Of a stretch of DNA of 64,000 bases, positions 1 to 11,705 are shown in pieces. This DNA comes from Pomphorhynchus laevis. Its lineage: Eukaryota; Acanthocephala; Palaeacanthocephala; Echinorhynchida; Pomphorhynchidae. The notes under the pieces were generated by a model. It was given only the letters and a program-made list of their open reading frames with translations. It did no database searches and was not told where the DNA came from. The position numbers were made by a program, and so were the translations under genes. The stretch spans positions 1-64,000 of the forward strand of contig WNNJ02001346.1 of assembly GCA_012934845.2 (NCBI GenBank), written 5' to 3'. How positions within the stretch are numbered: position 1 is the stretch's first letter; the number at the start of each line of letters is the position of its first letter.

Positions 1-180
1 TATAATATATAATATAATAATATATTATCTTATTACATATTTATCAATATTAATTATCATTAATATTAATATATTAATAATATATTATATAATTATTATA
101 TTATATAATTTATGATATAATAATACACACTAAACCCATAATCTCTGTTCATTTTCGATTTGATAGTTTTACTAGCTAGA
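1..180. repeat. AT low-complexity DNA
   Basis: The first ~130 bases are almost pure A/T with short TA and ATT runs. Similar sequence occurs at 38,440-38,590. No gene signal is visible. Confidence 0.8.
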
Positions 181-420
181 ACGAAGAAAATAGTTTCCAT
201 TTATTTGAAATTTATTCATCATCAGGATTACAATAAAATGTTCACAAAATTTCGTTTTTTACATTTATACAATAGTACAAGCATTGATGTGCCCTGCATT
301 TCTACTTGAAAAGGAAAAGAAAATACCGAAAATATACTTACATATATATTCTCGGATTTAATTTATTTTAGCACGAACAAAATTCCGTTTGACATTCTAT
401 ATAACATTGCAATACACCCA
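181..420 (-). repeat. Penelope-like element end, copy 1
   Basis: On the minus strand this stretch shares a patchy but clear match with 4,495-4,612: both contain the same words around CAAGCATTGATGT, GCATTTCTACTT and GAAAATACCG in the same order. The second copy lies directly downstream of a GIY-YIG coding remnant, so I infer both are 3' ends of Penelope-like elements. This copy keeps a CTGATGA box (minus strand, 219-225) followed by a GAAAC box (193-197), the conserved core words of hammerhead ribozymes that such elements are known to carry. The interval between the boxes is AT-rich with no convincing stem II. 420-560 shows nothing further. Confidence 0.45.
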
Positions 421-642
421 AATATGAATATATTGGAAATGGTAGATTACATAAAGCTCCGATTTGAAAATTATAAACTATTTTTTAGAAATCGCATAAA
501 GATATTAATAATAATAACAATGTTATAATAATATTATAATTTTTTTTAATTTATTAAAATTTTTAATTTGTACAATTAAAGTTCCCACAAATGGGCCTCT
601 AAACATTTAAAATAGTGGTATAAATACCATATCATAAACATA

Positions 643-1080
643 TTACTCTGATAAAACACGTCCTGCTCGAAGATACGAAGTCCGCTGAAACTGAACACGT
701 GGACATCTAAGCGTCGCAGAGCAAATTTTCGCAAGACACATACTAATATATGTCCTGATTGATGATATCGTGACGGCGTATTCGCTTTTTTGTTGTTCAG
801 CAATTTTTAGAGCCAATGATTTAATACATGCTTGTGCACTCTTGCCAGCTCCGCCCGTAGTCGCCCAAATAAGGGGACAAAATGAGCTGTGCTCTATTGT
901 ATGTATCCTTTCTTCGTACTTGGCACATTTTCTATTTTCGTGGAAAGTGAAAGTGACATCTGTTGACTTTTCGCAATAGGACGGAGCATGATTGTTGAAA
1001 ACGACTACATCAAAAAATGTACGCTCCATATTCCCACCGAACAGTCCATTACCTACTATATCAGCTCGAGCATCGTCTTG
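643..1080 (-). pseudogene. RLE LINE C-terminal endonuclease part
   Basis: Same reading frame as the RT part, after the TGA. It begins DDARADIVGNGLFGG and continues MERTFFDVVVFNNHAPSY, then HTIEHSSFCPL and WATTGGAGKSA. The D(I/V)V...D(V)VVF pattern fits the PD-(D/E)XK restriction-like endonuclease of R2-group LINEs, which cuts the target site. Because the frame is shared with the RT, a single nonsense change separates the two. The matching segment of the decayed second copy lies at 58,330-58,674. Confidence 0.75.
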
Positions 1081-2946
1081 TCAGGTTGTTGTACTAATAT
1101 TGAAACTGATGTTTTCAGGAACTGGAGTCTGAGATGGTTCTGCAAACACATTCCAACAGACTGTGTTCAACTTCTTAACCAAAAAGTCTCGAAGTTGATT
1201 ATGACGGATGAAGTTGAATGCGCCCCTTTTGCACGAGAGAGCATGCGACGTTGTTAATCTCTGACCACATTGACACTTATCCGGCAAATCTTTGGGAGTT
1301 AAACCATATCGAACAGACAAAGCATCTCGAAACTCTTGCGTTGACAACTGACAATCCGTAGAAACCAACGCATCTCTTGTTAGCCAATTAGAGGCACCCT
1401 TCAGGGATGCATATTCCACTGATTTTCGCAATATAGGCATGATCTCTGGCTTGAGTTTTTCAGCATAATTTCGATTTTCTTCTTTATGTTCGTTTTGAAT
1501 TGCAGACAATAAGTGTATTACTGAGAAACCAATATCTAAATCAGGTTCTTCATATATGGACGATAACAATCGTGCAGCGTTGTACTGTCTGATTAATTCA
1601 CTCTTAATATTTCGTATTCCTAGTCCCCCCAAACTGGTTGACAAAGAACATACTCCCCTCAAATCAAGATCAATGTCATCGCCAAACATGGAATTCATAA
1701 ATTTTGTGTCAATAACATTCTTTAGATCATCCAACCATTCGATGTCACAATCAACGGCTCGGAAAAGGTGAGTCCACTTTGACTGAACTGCAAGAGAGTA
1801 TGCCACAAATGCGGAATGAGCATCGGCATCAGCGGCATTAGCAACATCCTTGACCAGATTTGACATCGATAAAAACTGCCCGCAGCAATACTCCCTTACA
1901 AACTTTGGCGTGCCAATAGGTGCACCAAGTACCTTTAATCCATCTTCATTAATGATTAAACCATCAGCTCCAAAGATGTGTTGAGCGCGGATCATGTTTC
2001 GTGGATGTATAAGCAACCTCGATTTGTTTGGATTGACATGGTATCCATACTGCTCACCTATTGAGCAAAGAAGACGCCATACACGTGATAGATCGTCAAG
2101 CCCACCAACGAAAGTCGAATCATCTGCATACCAGCATTGTTTTATTGATGGAATCGATTCTCTGATTTTATATATCAAGGGCATCGACGAGATTGCAAAC
2201 GCTGACATCGCAAGAGGGTCCCCTTGAGTGACACCCTCTGACGATGCTAAATTACCTCCTTGGCCAACAAGTAAAGCATTTAGCTTATATATATTTCTCA
2301 GAACACATGTGAAGGCAGGGCATACTTTTTCGACATTTTTAAGCATTAGGCATCTATTCATTAGATTAAACGCATTCTTCGCGTCCACTGACAGTATTCC
2401 ATATTGCTCGTTCGAGTGGAAATGATCGGTTAATGTATGTATCACATACCCTAGCCCACCTGGCTGTCCCGCACACATTTGCAGATTACCTGCTAATGCC
2501 CTTAAATCTCTTTTAGCCACATTCAGAATAGCTTTACCAATTACACGACGAAATACCTCACCTACTCCAATAGGTCGGACACCAGGGCGCTTATTTAACG
2601 CAACAATTCTGCTGTTAATGTATGCCTGTAAAGACTCAGCCGGAATTGATTCTGATGCAATGCGCACTGCTAAACCCGCAATGGCATCAGCTAACTTTAT
2701 CGAGTGTGATCCAAAAGCCGTTAACATTCGTCTGAACGCAATCGCCGTTATCCCAGAAGGACCGGCCCCTCCATGAGTCCTCAATGATTCCCTGATAATT
2801 GCACATCCATCGATTCTACTATATATTGAAAAGTGATGGGATTTACAATTAGTTATAGGAAACGATAACACTGCATCTTGAGAAAGTGGCTGCGCAGGAG
2901 GATGTAATTCAGTCAAAATATCAGATACAAGCTTACCATCACACAT
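1081..2946 (-). pseudogene. RLE LINE reverse transcriptase part
   Basis: 621 codons. The order of RT motifs is clear: GGAGPSG (fingers), RPIGVGEVFRR, SVDAKNAFN (motif A aspartate), GVTQGDPLAM (motif B), CWYADDSTF (motif C, catalytic Asp pair), KVLGAPIG (motif E-like). Near the end a knuckle CQCG...HALSC precedes RGAFNFIRHNQLRD, which leads into the endonuclease. The open frame extends upstream of the listed ATG to the frameshift near 3,000 and stops at an in-frame TGA (1,081-1,083), after which homology continues in the same frame. With all RT residues present, this is a young or recently active copy. Confidence 0.88.
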
Positions 2947-2996
2947 ATCGTCAAAACTATAAACCGTATTGCCATCTTCAGTGTCTTCAAGGATTT

Positions 2997-3662
2997 TTAT
3001 CGCTGCACTCGTTTGCCTGCTCGCATAAAACGAGAAAAATTTTTCTGCTTACTTATTCTTTGAAAACCCTTTGCAAATCCATCACTAACCATTCGACGTT
3101 GTAAGATGCTTGCCTCATCAAAAAGTTCTTTATACTTTCCCAAATTCCAATCATCCATTCTTCGTAGTAGAGCCTTTCTTATTGTACCAATTCCTCTCGA
3201 TGGTATCGATTGTAACATCAATTGACTCATTACCACAACTTCTTTCAATGCCCGTTGTTCATGTAAGCTAGGGATCGCGACTGCGTTGAATTTTTCTGTC
3301 AGGAGATTGATAAACTGACCGCTGGTACTGCATTTTGGAAGTTTCATATGATTTGGAACCCAGCTTATCACTGTCATATACATGTCCTCGATCAAATTAT
3401 CGTAATTTAAATTCTCCCGACGCTGTCCAACCACGACTGGTTCATTAGATGTATCGACTGTTGAAAGATGACAATTTAAATTGTCAAGGGGCACACTATC
3501 TAAGTTCTTAGATATCCTATTTGGACACGTATTTTGGCAACAGGCTGCTCTGCAGTTGACACATGCTGTTTTATTTTTCGCACACCGACATCCTTTGCAT
3601 CTTGCAGCATTACCGTTGCATGTACAGCACGGGGCAATATTACTCGGATTACCCTTCGTCAT
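2997..3662 (-). pseudogene. RLE LINE N-terminal part, Cys-rich domain
   Basis: 221 codons from ATG at 3,662. Residues ~12-46 form a dense cysteine block (CCTCN, CKGCRC, CVNC, CCQN) resembling a CXC/tesmin-like zinc-binding repeat; the same block occurs at the start of the second element (61,389 downward). It probably binds DNA near the target site. The rest is basic and unannotated. The frame ends at a TAA at 2,997-2,999, but coding continues in a neighbouring frame (AIKILEDTEDGN and onward), so this is a frameshifted first part of one long ORF, not a separate protein. Confidence 0.75.
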
Positions 3663-3689
3663 GGAATGTTTAAGTTAGTTCTCGCTGGT

Positions 3690-3780
3690 GTATTTACTTT
3701 AGATCGTACTCCAGTCGCTACTCTCAATGTATTCACTTTAGATCTTGTTCGTTGTTCGACAATTGTATTTACGTTAGATT
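3690..3780 (-). repeat. Three short repeats in LINE 5' leader
   Basis: A 16-bp word (GTATTTACTTTAGATC and close variants) occurs at 3,690, 3,729 and 3,765, spaced 39 and 36 bp, immediately upstream of the first ATG of the RLE LINE. It may be part of the element's leader or promoter. Confidence 0.55.
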
Positions 3781-4059
3781 GTATGTTATTTTATTGTATG
3801 TTTATAAGAAACCAAAATTTTTTTTAGGTTATTTATTATAATAATATTAATAATAATTAACCAGAATCATAATTTCAATTGTGAAGCAATCCGTGAAAAA
3901 TATCGTATCTGTGAAATGTAATATCTGTTTTATTTTCATTTTTGCCAAAATGTTAATAAAAATATTCAAAGATTTAGCTACACAATAGATGCTTTACACT
4001 AAAAATTACAACAGTTGAATGCTTTTACATTTTTAGAGCTTAACTTTTTTTAGTTCATT

Positions 4060-4215
4060 CGTGGCCTGGCCGATCCTTTTGAGATAATATTAAGAGTTCG
4101 GCCATCCGTCAGGATCTCAGAGTAAAGTCGGACATAATTCATATTGAAAGAATTCAGTTGAGGTGGCTAGAAAACACCTTTTTATTGTTGCTTCAGACTA
4201 AGCGTTCTAGACAAT
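4060..4215 (+). mobile_element. RTE LINE C-terminal fragment
   Basis: Plus-strand conceptual translation reads IHIERIQLRWLENTF, matching the IQLRW(L/F)GHVLRM block near the C-terminus of RTE-clade polyproteins and the corresponding block of the RTE element at 36.6-38.3 kb. Only about 50 codons are recognisable. Confidence 0.55.
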
Positions 4216-4439
4216 AATCTGGCGTAGATCTTTGTAGAATTGGAGAGAGCGAATTTCAAACACTTGCTGCAAAACTTCTAGGTTATTTGAAAGTGAACTT
4301 AGGTATGCCACTGAAAATCGTGACGTTTTGGGTAGACTGATTCGCAAACTACCAAATTACAAATTACAATTTGTAAATGTTGTATAATACATATAGTATG
4401 TTAGAATAGTATTTTAGCTTAAATTGATTAGATAGTTTT

Positions 4440-4970
4440 AAAGGAACGTAGAAAAAATAACCCTTTTTGACAGTACGATAGCTCCTGCTATCGTTATCAG
4501 GATTACAAAAAAATGTTTCACAATTTCCTTCACCCCGTGTTTCCAACATTTACACAAAAATACAAGCATTGATGTACCCCCGCATTTCTACTTAAAAAGA
4601 AAATACCGATAAACAAAACATGCATACCAAATTTTTTCAAAGAAAAAATGAATAAATAAATTAAAATAAAACATTCGAAACAAAATCTTAGAACAATGAG
4701 AAAACAAACGAATTGAAAAATTAAAATAATATAATATTAGAATAATTATAATTTAATTAAAGGTTGAAATTACATTTATTATTAATTTAGGTTCCTTATG
4801 GATAAAATACGCTTCTTGAATAATGCGAGATAACAATTTACTTTCAAATGATAAAAAAAATGCATTTTCAAAATCGATGGAATGACTTAAACTCGCAAAA
4901 TGCTGAGCAACGACACTAGAAGTTGTACCCTTGTGTACATTATAATTATGTCGTTTTATAAATTTCACCT
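4440..4970 (-). mobile_element. Penelope-like element 3' fragment
   Basis: The minus-strand frame 4,968-4,753 (about 71 codons: HNYNVHKGTTSSVVAQHF, then EAYFIHKEPKLIINV) matches the C-terminal half of a Penelope GIY-YIG endonuclease, with the conserved E-A-x-x-I late block. Downstream, 4,549-4,440 carries the end repeat shared with 181-420. It holds a 7-bp stem (4,476-4,482 with 4,487-4,493, tetraloop AGGA on the minus strand) next to CTGATAA (4,494-4,500), a degenerate hammerhead-like layout. Only the 3' end of the element is present. Confidence 0.6.
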
Positions 4971-5126
4971 CAAATGTTCCAACGAAATGGCTAATTTCCG
5001 CTGCTACGTCACATTACCTGCGTTGCAGGTTTATTTGTTCTAACTATCACTTATTTTGTTAAAGAGCAATGACTATTGCGCATAGTTTAGTAAAAAGTGG
5101 TTTTCTGATTTTGGTTATTATGAAGG

Positions 5127-5412
5127 CTAAGCTAATACATCAGTTGATTGACTAGAATCTATTGAAACAATCAATGTAATATCATCCGCACACGTTACGT
5201 AGGTATTTCTATAGTGTTTTTGTTTCAAGTCATTCACAAATATGTTGAATAAAATATGAGATAATACTCCTCCCTGCGGAATTCCACACGTTACCTTACA
5301 AATACTCGACATGATCACCTCGCATATAATTCTTTGTGCTCTGCTTGTGAGATAATCCTGTATCCAATTAACCATCCAAATCGGCAATGTGGTACTTAAC
5401 TTGCGAACCAGG
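5127..5412 (-). mobile_element. LINE reverse transcriptase fragment
   Basis: About 90 codons covering RT motifs B and C: IQDYLTSRAQR, VTCGIPQGGVLSHILFNIF, VNDL, then YVTCADDITL. The catalytic box reads CADD rather than YADD, so this fragment is probably inactive. It abuts an unrelated LINE fragment at ~5,412. Confidence 0.7.
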
Positions 5413-6268
5413 TATAGACAGTGACCGCCATACATACACTAGGTCGGCGTCAGACAGCGAACGTTCAACAGTGTGTACATTCAACAATGCTAGTTTCTGT
5501 GTATAGTTGACACCACGCACTGAGGACACAAGATGGGTTGCTTGTCGTAATATCCGTTCGTATATTTCCAATTCGCCACGGAGCTGTGGGCGTATTGTAG
5601 GGGACGCGTATAACATGTGCGATTTTATAAGGGCAGAGTAGGCAATGCGAAAACTAACTGGATCGAGTTGGCCAAACGAGCGTCTTAACATGCCTAGCAT
5701 ACGTCGACATTTGGATGCGACATATTGGACGTGAACTCGTGTCTTCATATCTTCAATTACGATCACGCCCAGATCACTGAAACATGAAACCTTTTCGATG
5801 TTTACATCTTCTATCGCTTATGTCCCTACGATTTTTATGGGACCTATGTGCATATGACTACACTTATTAGGATTTAAAACCAATCCATTTGCACGGCACC
5901 ATTTGGTGATTGAGTCTACGTCGCGTTGCAACTCAATTACATCGTGCGTGCTTTGTATTGGACGCTAAATCTTTAAATCATCGGCATATAGAGCGCACTC
6001 ACCGGATATGACATCAATCATATCATTGATATATATAAGCATTGAACTCAGAAGCCTTGTGGTACACCACAGGTGATTGCTGACCACTTAGATATACAAC
6101 CTTTGATGCGCACGGCAAAGTAACGATCAGTTAGGAATGACTAAATTTAAGTTTTAACGCGACCGTCAATCCTACATAGCGATAATTGATTGATAAGAAT
6201 ACGGTGTACGACACTATCAAAAGCCTTTGATAAATCGAAGAAGAGCGTGTCCACTCCCGTTCCTGATC
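5413..6268 (-). mobile_element. LINE RT to C-terminus fragment
   Basis: Read on the minus strand from 6,268: FFDLSKAFDSVVHRILI (motif A), ITCGVPQG (motif B), then thumb and C-terminal region (VIVIEDMKTRVHVQYVASK, RILRQATHLVSSVRGVN) typical of CR1-group LINEs. Several frame breaks interrupt the RT part; the last 130 codons (5,766 downward) are open. It joins the A1 LINE at a short palindrome (6,269-6,293). Confidence 0.65.
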
Positions 6269-6293
6269 GAACCGCATTTGAAAAATGCGGTTC

Positions 6294-9200
6294 AAGCAGG
6301 AAAAATAGAAGACAAATAACCATGAAGAAGAGAGAAAAGCAGACGGCCTAATACGGAGCCTTGTGGAACACCGGACGGGATGGAAGAAGGATGGGAGAGA
6401 GAAGAGTTAAAACAAATGCGGAAAGTACGGTTTGATAGATATGAAGAAAATCAAGCCACAATGTGTAAAGAGAAGCCATAATCATGACGAAGACATTGAG
6501 AAGAATAGAGTGATCGACAATGTCGAAAGCAGATGATAGATCAAGAGAAACTATGAAACTACATAATTTTTGATTGCGCGAAATGAGTAAGTCGTTATAA
6601 ACTTAAAGGCACGCAATTTCAGTAGAGTGATTAGAGCTAAAAGCAGCTTAGAAGAGAGGAAATAAGTCGGAGAAAAATGGATATGTATTAACTTGCTTGA
6701 GAACGAGACGCTCAAAGAGTTTAGAGAGGGTTGGAAGAAGTGAGATAGGACTGTACTAAGATGGTAGTGAGGAGTCGAGAGATTGCTTTTTGATGAGAGG
6801 ACGAACAGTGGCGCATTTCCAGATGGAAGGAAATGTACGGCTACGGATGGACGAGTTGAACAATGTGGTTAGGAAGGGTGATATAGAGGAGCAGATATTT
6901 TTAAGCAAGTGAGTTGGAATTGGGTCAGAATGAGAGGTTTTATTAGGTAATAACTGAAGAACCGAAGAAACTTCGTCAGACGAAACGGGAAGGTAGAATA
7001 GCTATAGGAGGGAAGTATTTAAAGAGATGAGAGGATACAATGAGCATATGAGTAGAACGGAAATTAAATTAGATAGCTTAGATTGCAAAAAGAGGAAAAT
7101 TCATCAGGATTTATGTTGCAAAGAGTAGATGATCGTGAAATAATTGAGTTTAAGATTTTCCAATGAGATTATAGTTGGAAATGGACTCGAGTGGATTTCG
7201 CTAAAAGAGAGTACGTTTAGTTCGCATAAGAATGAGATGGATACGGCGGAGAGAAAGATATGAAGCACAGAGATTTTGAGTGAGTGAGGTTGGAGAACGT
7301 TTAAGAAAGCGATTAAACTTTTTTGAAAGAGTGACGGAACCGAGGCTTGGAAGGACTACAGTCTGAATCGAACCAGGGAGCATGGTGCGACCGCTGAAAA
7401 CGTAATGGTCGCATAGTAAGAAGGTTATTAAGGACGTTCGTAAGTTTAGAATCAAACAGAATGAATAGATCATCGGGAGAGATAGTTAAGATGAAGTGGA
7501 AATAATGAAGAATTGAGTAAGGCTGTGCAGAGAATAGGGATATCGAGAAGTTTCCAGGGTCGACTTGGTGTGGATAATGGTGGAGGCTGAGAAGGAGGAT
7601 GGGGACGGGTAAGAGTACGAGTGGCATGGAAACGATCGGACAAACGATGATCAGTGATTGACAAGAAGGTATAGTCATTGAAGCAGTTGAAAACAGCAAA
7701 TATGTCGAGAGCACTGCCGAGAATATGTGTTAGACTTGTTGAAAGTAATTTATAGTTAAAATCAGAAAAAATATTAGCTAAAGTGATAGAGTCAGAGACA
7801 GCCGGGCGATCAAGAAGAATGCTAAAGTCACCAGGAACGAAAGAAGGAGTTTAAGAGAATGAACAGTGAGACATAAGATCTGAAAGGTCGTTTAAAAACA
7901 TACGTGAGGGGGCAACTGAACCTGGACGGTATACAATCACAAGTTCCAGAAGGAAAGGAGTTGATAATCTGCATATGAGTAATTCGAAAGAAATGCAACG
8001 GATGTTAGCATTAATTTTACGTAGAGACATTGGGTGACTAGCAATGGCAACAATACCGCCATAGTTAGAGGCAGTGGATGTATGAGAGGCAATTGGACGA
8101 GCTGATTAACTAGAGAGCAACCAGAGCAACATAGACGACGAATAGCAAGATCGTCGGAGTCAGAGTATCAGGATTCGGTCGCGCAGAGAATATCGATAGA
8201 TAATTGATCGAAGATATCAAGGAGCATATCAGCTTTATGAAGAATGAAGCGAGTGTTGAATATACTAGGACGAAAAGTATGCTCAGGAGCGAGATTGACT
8301 AGCGAAGAAGACAATGGGTAGATATGAGACGCCATTGGATTTTTGGCCTTGTGTGTACAACGTGAAAATTTCTGTTGATTTGATTTATTGATAAGGATGA
8401 CTCGCCGTATGATTCACGTTCATGTTTCTCAATAAGAGCTAAATTGAGCTGAGCAATATCAGAAAAGGAGCGGTTAGAAACGATACAACAAGCAGACGAA
8501 GTGGTAGGAAGTTCAAAACGTTGGGAGAGTACCAAGGATGCATGTGAACTATGTTGGAAAACGATTTTTAGGAGTGGAGAACTGAGATGATTGGATTTAG
8601 TGGATTTGTTTAAACGGACAAATTATACAGGAGCGATATTATTGAAAAAGGATGGATTTTCATCAGGACGAATGGTTGGGAGGATAGACCTAAAAGCAGA
8701 TACATCATCATCCAGGCGACATTGAGGAGAAGCAGATTCGGGAAGCTTTAAGTTTGATATGATAATGCATCGATCGCGCGAAGAAAAACGATTACGTATA
8801 AGTGGTGGACGGACAGACTTTGTAGGGTTAGAAGCAGAAGGGAAGATAAACGTGGGAATGACAGGGGTGCTAAGTAAAGATTTAAGATAGTTTGGAGCAT
8901 GTGTGACAGGAGTGGAGTGTTAAATCGGTTGATCGGAGATGCTACTGGAGAATATTTTGACGGAAGGATGTAAATTATTGAGGTGATACGATTGAAGCAT
9001 GTGTGACAGGAGTGGATTGTTAAATCAGTTGAACGCATATGTTACTGAAGATGATTTTGACGGAATGATGTAAATTATTGAGAAGTGATACGGTGGAGGT
9101 AGATTTAGAAGTACGTGAAGAGAAGAAAGAGGTATGAGATGTATTTAGATGTGGGGAGCAATAGGAAAAATGAGGTACGATATGAAGTCCTTCACTGTTT

Positions 9201-9800
9201 GCATTGTTAGGAAGATGAAGATTAAGGGAAGTTTTATCCGTAGTTAAACGAGGAGCGTGTGAGAGAAATTTCAAGAACGGGATTCATAGATGGCGAGGGA
9301 GTTAGTAAGAAACTTATGACGACGATAGCTTGGAAGATATTTAGTCGTTTGTTGATGGTCCATGTATAACAGCGGTCTGAGTCGGCTGAGAGACATCATT
9401 ACGTTCATTTATTGAGCATAACTCTATTTCGTTAGCGTCCAGAACGTCCCCACCGTTTTGGTGATCATGCCTCATTAGCTTATCTACGAGGGCAGCAAAA
9501 CAGAAGCCGCGAGGGAAATCCCGTCCCGAAACGTTGTCCTCGTCAGTGAAAGGAATGGCAACGTTAGTCCGAACATTGCAGTTGTTGTCGCATCTAATTT
9601 GCTTTTCGATGTAAGTTTTATTGACGGACTTGAGTTGCTGGCCGACATTTTTAGTTAGCTTTCTCTTTGTCATAATAAGATGTCAATTAGTTAGTATAAT
9701 CAAGAATGTTTAAACTCCGTTAGTCTGCAAGTCGTTAGTTGTAAGTAGTTCGTGTTAGTTGTAAGTAGTCGTTAGTTGTAAGTACCGAGCGGAACTCACA
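6294..9800 (-). mobile_element. CR1-group LINE A1, 3'-truncated
   Basis: Minus-strand LINE of the same family as A2 (13,327-17,047). ORF1 starts at ATG 9,673, ORF2 at the ATG near 8,335; ORF2 retains endonuclease and the start of the RT up to motif B (GVPQGSVLG) and then ends at the palindrome at 6,269-6,293, so the catalytic box and C-terminus are missing. The 5' leader (9,700-9,790) holds three copies of GTTAGTTGTAAGTA. Many frame breaks mark it as old, but homology to A2 is continuous at DNA level. Confidence 0.8.
8299..9673 (-). pseudogene. LINE A1 ORF1
   Basis: ORF1 of family A, open in pieces (9,673-9,341; 9,274-9,020; 8,535-8,299). The product is Ser/Thr/Pro-rich without an obvious RNA-binding motif. 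It contains two tandem copies of a segment of about 34 residues (LNNLHxSVKI...SNI...), repeat starts near 9,080 and 8,980; the same pair occurs in A2. The C-terminus ends FHVVHTRPKIQWR... and overlaps the ORF2 start in another frame. ORF1 proteins of this group act as RNA chaperones; this role is inferred only from position. Confidence 0.6.
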
Positions 9801-9811
9801 GGAAAAATTGT

Positions 9812-10083
9812 ATGTTATTTTATCTCTCAAACTTTTATGTAATTTTTATAAGTAATATCAATGATTGTCGCGATATAAATTTATCTTCGAGGGTTGGCAT
9901 ATTTGCCATTTTTGAAACGTTGATCCATGATGGAATAGATGCTAGTATATATGTGTTCCTAATTTCATTATTATTCGGGTTGACAGAACCACATATCGCA
10001 GAGGGGGAGGAGTTGCTTTATATGTCAGATTTGGCATAAAAATAAAACACATGTCCACTTATACATATGCAGGTGGTATTTGG
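9812..10083 (+). mobile_element. LINE B1 segment 1, endonuclease part
   Basis: First piece of a split plus-strand LINE. The translation contains IFAIFETLIHDGID (the ETWL block of AP endonucleases) and RVDRTTYRRGGGVALYV (the RGGGVA block). It is cut at 10,083 by insertion of LINE B2; the 10-bp word TGGTATTTGG at 10,074-10,083 is repeated at 11,696-11,705 as target duplication. Confidence 0.7.
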
Positions 10084-11695
10084 AATTGTTATTATTAATA
10101 CACAAGACAAAGCCCGTAGGCTGTTTAGTCTGGTCACATAGAAAGATAGACAAACAAAAAAAGAGAAAGAAAAAACGAGCTTAAATTGTTGAAATTATCG
10201 TTGATCTGACGGGTATGGCATTCGGATAGTTTGCTGATCAGGATGTCGTATTCATTCTAATAATTTTCGTTTGAATATATCAATGTAATGGATAGATATT
10301 ATAAAGTCCGATAGCATGTATCACACGCTATCAGCTCGATGCGAAAGACGATATATTCGAGGGCACCTTCCATGATATTGAGTTCTAAGATGCAAACGAT
10401 GTCCTCGATGACAGGCACGATGATTCAAACTTACACAATTTATTGAGTATTCGTCATATACCAAATCCAAATACATTAAACGTGACCGGACAGAGTACAT
10501 CTTTAGCATTCTTAGTCTCTCCGCATAAAGAAACTGTGCAACGCCTTTACATAATCAAGACCCTCGCCTTAATATATTATCAAGTGAATTTATTTCCTCT
10601 TTAGTGCACGGAAATGATGATTGAATGCTGTACTCGATGTGAGGACGAACCAATACGTTGTACAGTAGCTTAAAACATTCTACTGGCAAATATTTGAAGC
10701 AATTCTTCAATAAGTATAGAACACTTCGCCCTTTCGAACATATTCTGTCTGTGTGCCATGACCTTGTGCCAAGGTCATGTGTGTGATTCGCTCTAGATAC
10801 AATGTTATCGCCTAACATGTAATCAGCATGTATGTCACTCCGACCAAAACGTAAATGGACACATTTACCTACATTTATGATTATTCCTGTCCGAATACTC
10901 CATTCCTGAATAATTTTTAAATGTTGCTTTAATACAGTAATGTCGCTTTATGATGTAATTTTAGACCAGATTTTAAGATCATCGGCAAAAGGCAAATACG
11001 GACAGTGTAGCTGTTTTAACAATGTGTTTAGATAAATGTTGAAAAGTAGTGGACCTAAGACAGTACCTTGAGGTACACCTAATGTAAGTGAACGTGGTGA
11101 TGATAAGCTCGATCCAACGTGAACACGATAAGAGCGTTGCGTTAAGAATACGTGGAGCTAATTTACAAAAATCGGATTTATTTTACAGTCCAAAAGCACT
11201 TCGATGAGATTTTCATGACATATACGATCGAAAGCCCTACTAAAGTCAATAAAGACACAGTCAACTGCTATCCCGTTAGACACGCCATTAACCCACGCCT
11301 CCCTTGCACAAAGTAAATTAGTTCAGCGCGATCGTCCAACGGTGAATCCATGTTGACATGGGTTTATCTGATTTGATTGACGCAATAAGTTCACAACATA
11401 CCTATAGATTATCCGTTCGAAAATTTTACTGACAATACTAGTTAAGCTCACTGGTCCGTAATTTTCAGGATTGTGCATGGCACCCTTCTTAAAAACCGGA
11501 ACTACAATTGCGCATTTCCAGTCCGGTTGTATTTCGCATTTATCAATTGACATTTGAAACAGTTCAGTTAATGTCACAGTTAGCATGGATCTTAAAGCTC
11601 TAAGCAGAAAGGGATAGATATCATCAGGACCGGGAGATGAATATATCGATGTTGATTGTAAATATTTATGTTTCAGGTAAAACTTTGGTATTTGG
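10084..11695 (-). mobile_element. LINE B2, 5'-truncated, inserted in B1
   Basis: Minus-strand CR1-group copy covering RT through the 3' end. Visible blocks: SPGPDDIYP, VPVFKKGAMHNPENY, VSLTSIVSKIFERI, FIDFSRAFDRI (motif A), LGVPQGTVLGPLLFNIYLN (motif B), LPFADDLKIW (motif C), then FGRSDIH, VRPHIEYSIQSSFPCTKEE and a C-terminal tail. A few stops interrupt it. The 3' end (10,084-10,145) has the hairpin-plus-TAATAATAA ending shared with three other LINE ends here. It is flanked by a perfect 10-bp duplication, so it is a bona fide 5'-truncated insertion of 1,612 bp. Confidence 0.85.
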
Positions 11696-11705
11696 CGCTT
11701 TTAAC

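Larger units (their letters stand above)
560..3830 (-). mobile_element. RLE-type LINE copy 1, nearly intact
   Basis: A full-length-looking non-LTR retrotransposon read on the minus strand: Cys-rich N-terminus (from 3,662), reverse transcriptase (catalytic YADD at 2,119-2,130), a CCHC-like knuckle and a C-terminal restriction-like endonuclease ending at 643. This domain order is that of the R2/NeSL/CRE group, whose single-ORF proteins nick a target and prime reverse transcription on it. Only two breaks interrupt the frame: a frameshift near 3,000 and an in-frame TGA at 1,081-1,083. A second, much more decayed member lies at 58,200-61,422 in the same orientation. The 3' tail after 643 is AT-rich; I could not define target-site duplications. 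Confidence 0.85.

Noticed and set aside
10084-11695. B2 and B1 lying in opposite orientation considered as a twin-priming product of one LINE insertion.
   Set aside because: Both contain the RT region and 3' end, and B2 has its own 10-bp target duplication, so it is a separate insertion.
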